Both the position numbers and the translations under genes were made by a program. Source: CAZGXI01 sp964529715 (GTDB lineage Bacteria; Chloroflexota; Anaerolineae; Aggregatilineales; Ch27). Taken from it: DNA of 64,000 bases. Below, one piece after another: positions 62,308-64,000 of the stretch. A model generated the notes under the pieces. That model had not been told where the DNA came from. It searched no databases and saw nothing but the letters and a program-made list of their open reading frames with translations. The DNA lies in contig CAZGXI010000002.1 of NCBI GenBank assembly GCA_964529715.1, positions 168,955-232,954 on the forward strand. Direction: 5' to 3'. Positions within the stretch are counted from its first letter, which is position 1; every line of letters starts with the position of its first letter.

Positions 62308-63379
62308 CAAAGCAACAGCACCTGGGTAGCAGCCAGACGTTCTTCAGTAATCTCCAGGTATTCCCGGCTGATGTCAATTCCAATGCCACGACGTCCTAAC
62401 CGCTGCGCCACGACAAGCGCCGTACCCGTACCCACAAAGGGATCAAGGACGATTCCCCCGGAAGGGCAGGTTGCCTTGACAGGAATCTCGCAAGGCTGTT
62501 CGGGAAAAGGCGCATAGTGGCTGTCGGAACGCCAGGTATCTTCGGGGACGATATTCCACACATCACCAGGCTTCGGCCCTTTGGGATGATAGGGCAGAAT
62601 GTAGAAGCCCTTTTTTTGCAGTTCATCCGCCCGGCCCGACACTTCGGCTTCGTCGGAATGGGTGGGGCGCTGCTCGCCCCGGATGATCATGCGGAAATCG
62701 TAGAGTTCACCGCGTTCGACTTTTTTCAACGTGTCTTCGAGGGTCGCCAACGCCTGCTCGCGTTCTTCCAGGGTAAGCGCCGCGCTCTGGCGGATTTGCC
62801 GTTCGTACTTGCTGCCACTGACGCCCGTTGCCGTCGTCACACGCCCATTTTTACGATTTTTACGATAGGCGGACTTGGGCGGTTCGCGGATGGCGTCCAC
62901 ATCGTAATAGTATTCGCGCTGGCGCACGAAGTGAAAAAGATTCTCATGGATGTTGTGCAGCTTGTCCCTGGCGTTACAAGGACTCCCCTTGACCTTATTC
63001 CAGATCACCGAATTCCGCAAAATCCAGCCTGCATCCTGCAGGCCCAGCGCCACCCGCCAGGGAATGCCGCACAGGTTCTTGTCCCGGTAAGTATCCCCCA
63101 CAGCCAGAAAGAGCCTTCAGGCCGGAGGATGCGCGGCAGTTCCGCGAAAATTTCCAACAGGTGAGCCACATATTCCTGATAGGTCGTCTCCTGCCCAAGC
63201 GAACTATCCCCAGAGTACTTGCGCTGTCCCCAATACGGCGGGCTGGTCATCACCATGTCCACCGAGGATGCCGGGAAACTTTTCAGTGTGGTTAAAGCAT
63301 CTCCATGAACCAGGAGGCAACCCGTTGGCGCGTCACGCTGCAAAAACCCGGTAACCGCTTCAGGCGTATCGGCAATCAT
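62307..63379 (-). pseudogene. DNA methyltransferase with one frameshift
   Basis: A beta-class amino-methyltransferase. The first frame (63379 to about 63095) has catalytic motif TSPPYW at residues 45-50, typical of N4-cytosine enzymes, then FAELPRILRPEGSFWL. The second frame takes up at VGDTYRDKNLCGIPWRVALG and ends with DPFVGTGTALVVAQRLGRRG (SAM motif I) near the C-terminus. Joining them gives about 358 residues. The break is at FWL/GDTY: restoring one GGCT unit at about 63104 gives FWLAVGDTY, matching family spacing. GGAGG is 8 nt before the ATG. It follows the mutase gene by 24 bp. Confidence 0.75.
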
Positions 63380-63403
63380 CCAGGCTACCTCCGACCACGC
63401 ACA

Positions 63404-64000
63404 TTAGAGGTTCACGCTGGGCCGGTATTCGCCGAACACACCGCGCAGCACGCGGCAGATTTCGCCCAGTGTCACGTCGGCATCCACACATTCGACAAAG
63501 AGCGGCATCAGCGGACCGCTGCCGCGTGCCGCCGTTTCGAGACGGCCCAACAGTTCGGCGACCTTACCGTTGTCCCGACCGGCGCGCAAGGCTGCCAGCC
63601 GTTCGCGCTGCTGCTGCTCGATCGCCGGATCGATGCGCAGCAGGTTCGTCGGCGGATGCTCCTCGGTCGTGAAGCGATTCACGCCCACGACAATCTGCTC
63701 ACCGCTTTCCACCGCCTTCTGGTAAGCGTAAGCGGCGTCCTGAATCTCACCCTGCATGAAGCCGTTTTCCACCGCCGCCAGCGCGCCGCCCATCGCATCG
63801 ATCTGCGTGATATAGGCCAGGGCACGCTGATAGATTTCCTCGGTCAGCGCCTCAATCGTGTAGCTGCCGCCGAGTGGATCGACGGTATCCGCCACACCAC
63901 TTTCGTAGGCGATGATCTGTTGGGTACGCAACGCCACCTGCACAGCCTGTTCCGAAGGCAGCGCCAGGGCCTCATCCCAGCTATTGGTATGAAGCGACTG
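63404..64000 (-). CDS. methylmalonyl-CoA mutase large subunit, C-terminal part
   Basis: The last 198 codons of a gene that continues beyond the window end. SLHTNSWDEALALPSE and ALRTQQIIAYESGVADTVDP followed by LGGSYTIEALT are classic mutase barrel sequence. The frame ends with a stop after the barrel, so the B12-binding domain must be a separate subunit, as in archaeal and many Chloroflexota mutases. It isomerises methylmalonyl-CoA to succinyl-CoA, the step after propionyl-CoA carboxylation. Confidence 0.92.
   Translation of the reverse strand, partial: QSLHTNSWDEALALPSEQAVQVALRTQQIIAYESGVADTVDPLGGSYTIEALTEEIYQRALAYITQIDAMGGALAAVENGFMQGEIQDAAYAYQKAVESGEQIVVGVNRFTTEEHPPTNLLRIDPAIEQQQRERLAALRAGRDNGKVAELLGRLETAARGSGPLMPLFVECVDADVTLGEICRVLRGVFGEYRPSVNL

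Noticed and set aside
1..64000. CRISPR arrays, insertion sequences, prophage or integrase genes
   Set aside because: I looked for regular repeats with spacers, transposase motifs and attachment-site duplications and saw none. The helix-turn-helix in the CHAD protein is IS630-like, but no transposase catalytic domain follows.

Overview
The window is about 60% GC and densely coded on both strands. I saw no tRNA, rRNA, CRISPR array, insertion sequence or prophage. The gene content best fits a chemoheterotrophic bacterium of the Chloroflexota, perhaps an Anaerolineae-like lineage. Pointers are a mevalonate-pathway HMG-CoA reductase beside an archaeal-type HMG-CoA synthase with a Zn-ribbon/OB-fold partner, a propionyl-CoA carboxylase operon near a methylmalonyl-CoA mutase lacking the B12 domain, myo-inositol-phosphate synthase, many secreted SH3b, LysM and TPR proteins, and no outer-membrane genes. 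This assignment is inference, not a database match.

Layout. 1-8.2 kb: histidine phosphatase, secreted SH3b protein, Gfo/Idh oxidoreductase, then methyltransferase, lipoprotein and MMPL transporter. 8.2-12.2 kb (minus): GT1 glycosyltransferase, a structured intergenic stretch that may encode a small RNA, Nudix hydrolase, LysM lipoprotein, and a Zn-ribbon and OB-fold pair. 12.4-17.4 kb: beta-mannosidase (plus), then HMG-CoA synthase and reductase (minus). 17.4-23.2 kb: MFS transporter, small membrane proteins, an atypical receiver protein, a DosS-like sensor kinase, polysaccharide deacetylase and a CPBP protease. 23.3-27.1 kb: peptide-type ABC binding protein and two permeases. 27.1-32.2 kb (minus): an alpha-oxoamine synthase resembling serine palmitoyltransferase, two GNAT proteins, a degenerate site-2 protease and an unknown. 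32.4-44.3 kb: a triple-repeat propeller protein, inositol-phosphate synthase, rplS, a C26 peptidase, murI, a membrane histidine kinase, an AlbA_2/HATPase protein and gyrA. 44.6-50.3 kb: two TPR exoproteins and a penicillin acylase family enzyme. 50.4-56.5 kb: membrane proteins, birA, a HIT hydrolase, an HTH-CHAD fusion and a GT39-like transferase. 56.5-61.8 kb (minus): biotin carrier, biotin carboxylase, DUF4365-like protein, carboxyltransferase and a membrane protein in one operon. 62.0-64.0 kb: a restriction-modification pair with a frameshift in each gene, then the C-terminal part of methylmalonyl-CoA mutase.

How it works together. BirA would biotinylate the carrier, and the carboxylase and mutase would convert propionyl-CoA to succinyl-CoA. 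HMG-CoA synthase, reductase and the Zn-ribbon/OB proteins feed isoprenoid synthesis, and their two transcription units share a 17-bp promoter element at identical spacing. The most notable observations are that shared element, a DosS-like GAF kinase beside a receiver whose phospho-acceptor Asp is Glu, a possible long-chain-base locus, the paired frameshifts in the restriction-modification genes, and a nuclease-fold-like protein inside the carboxylase operon.
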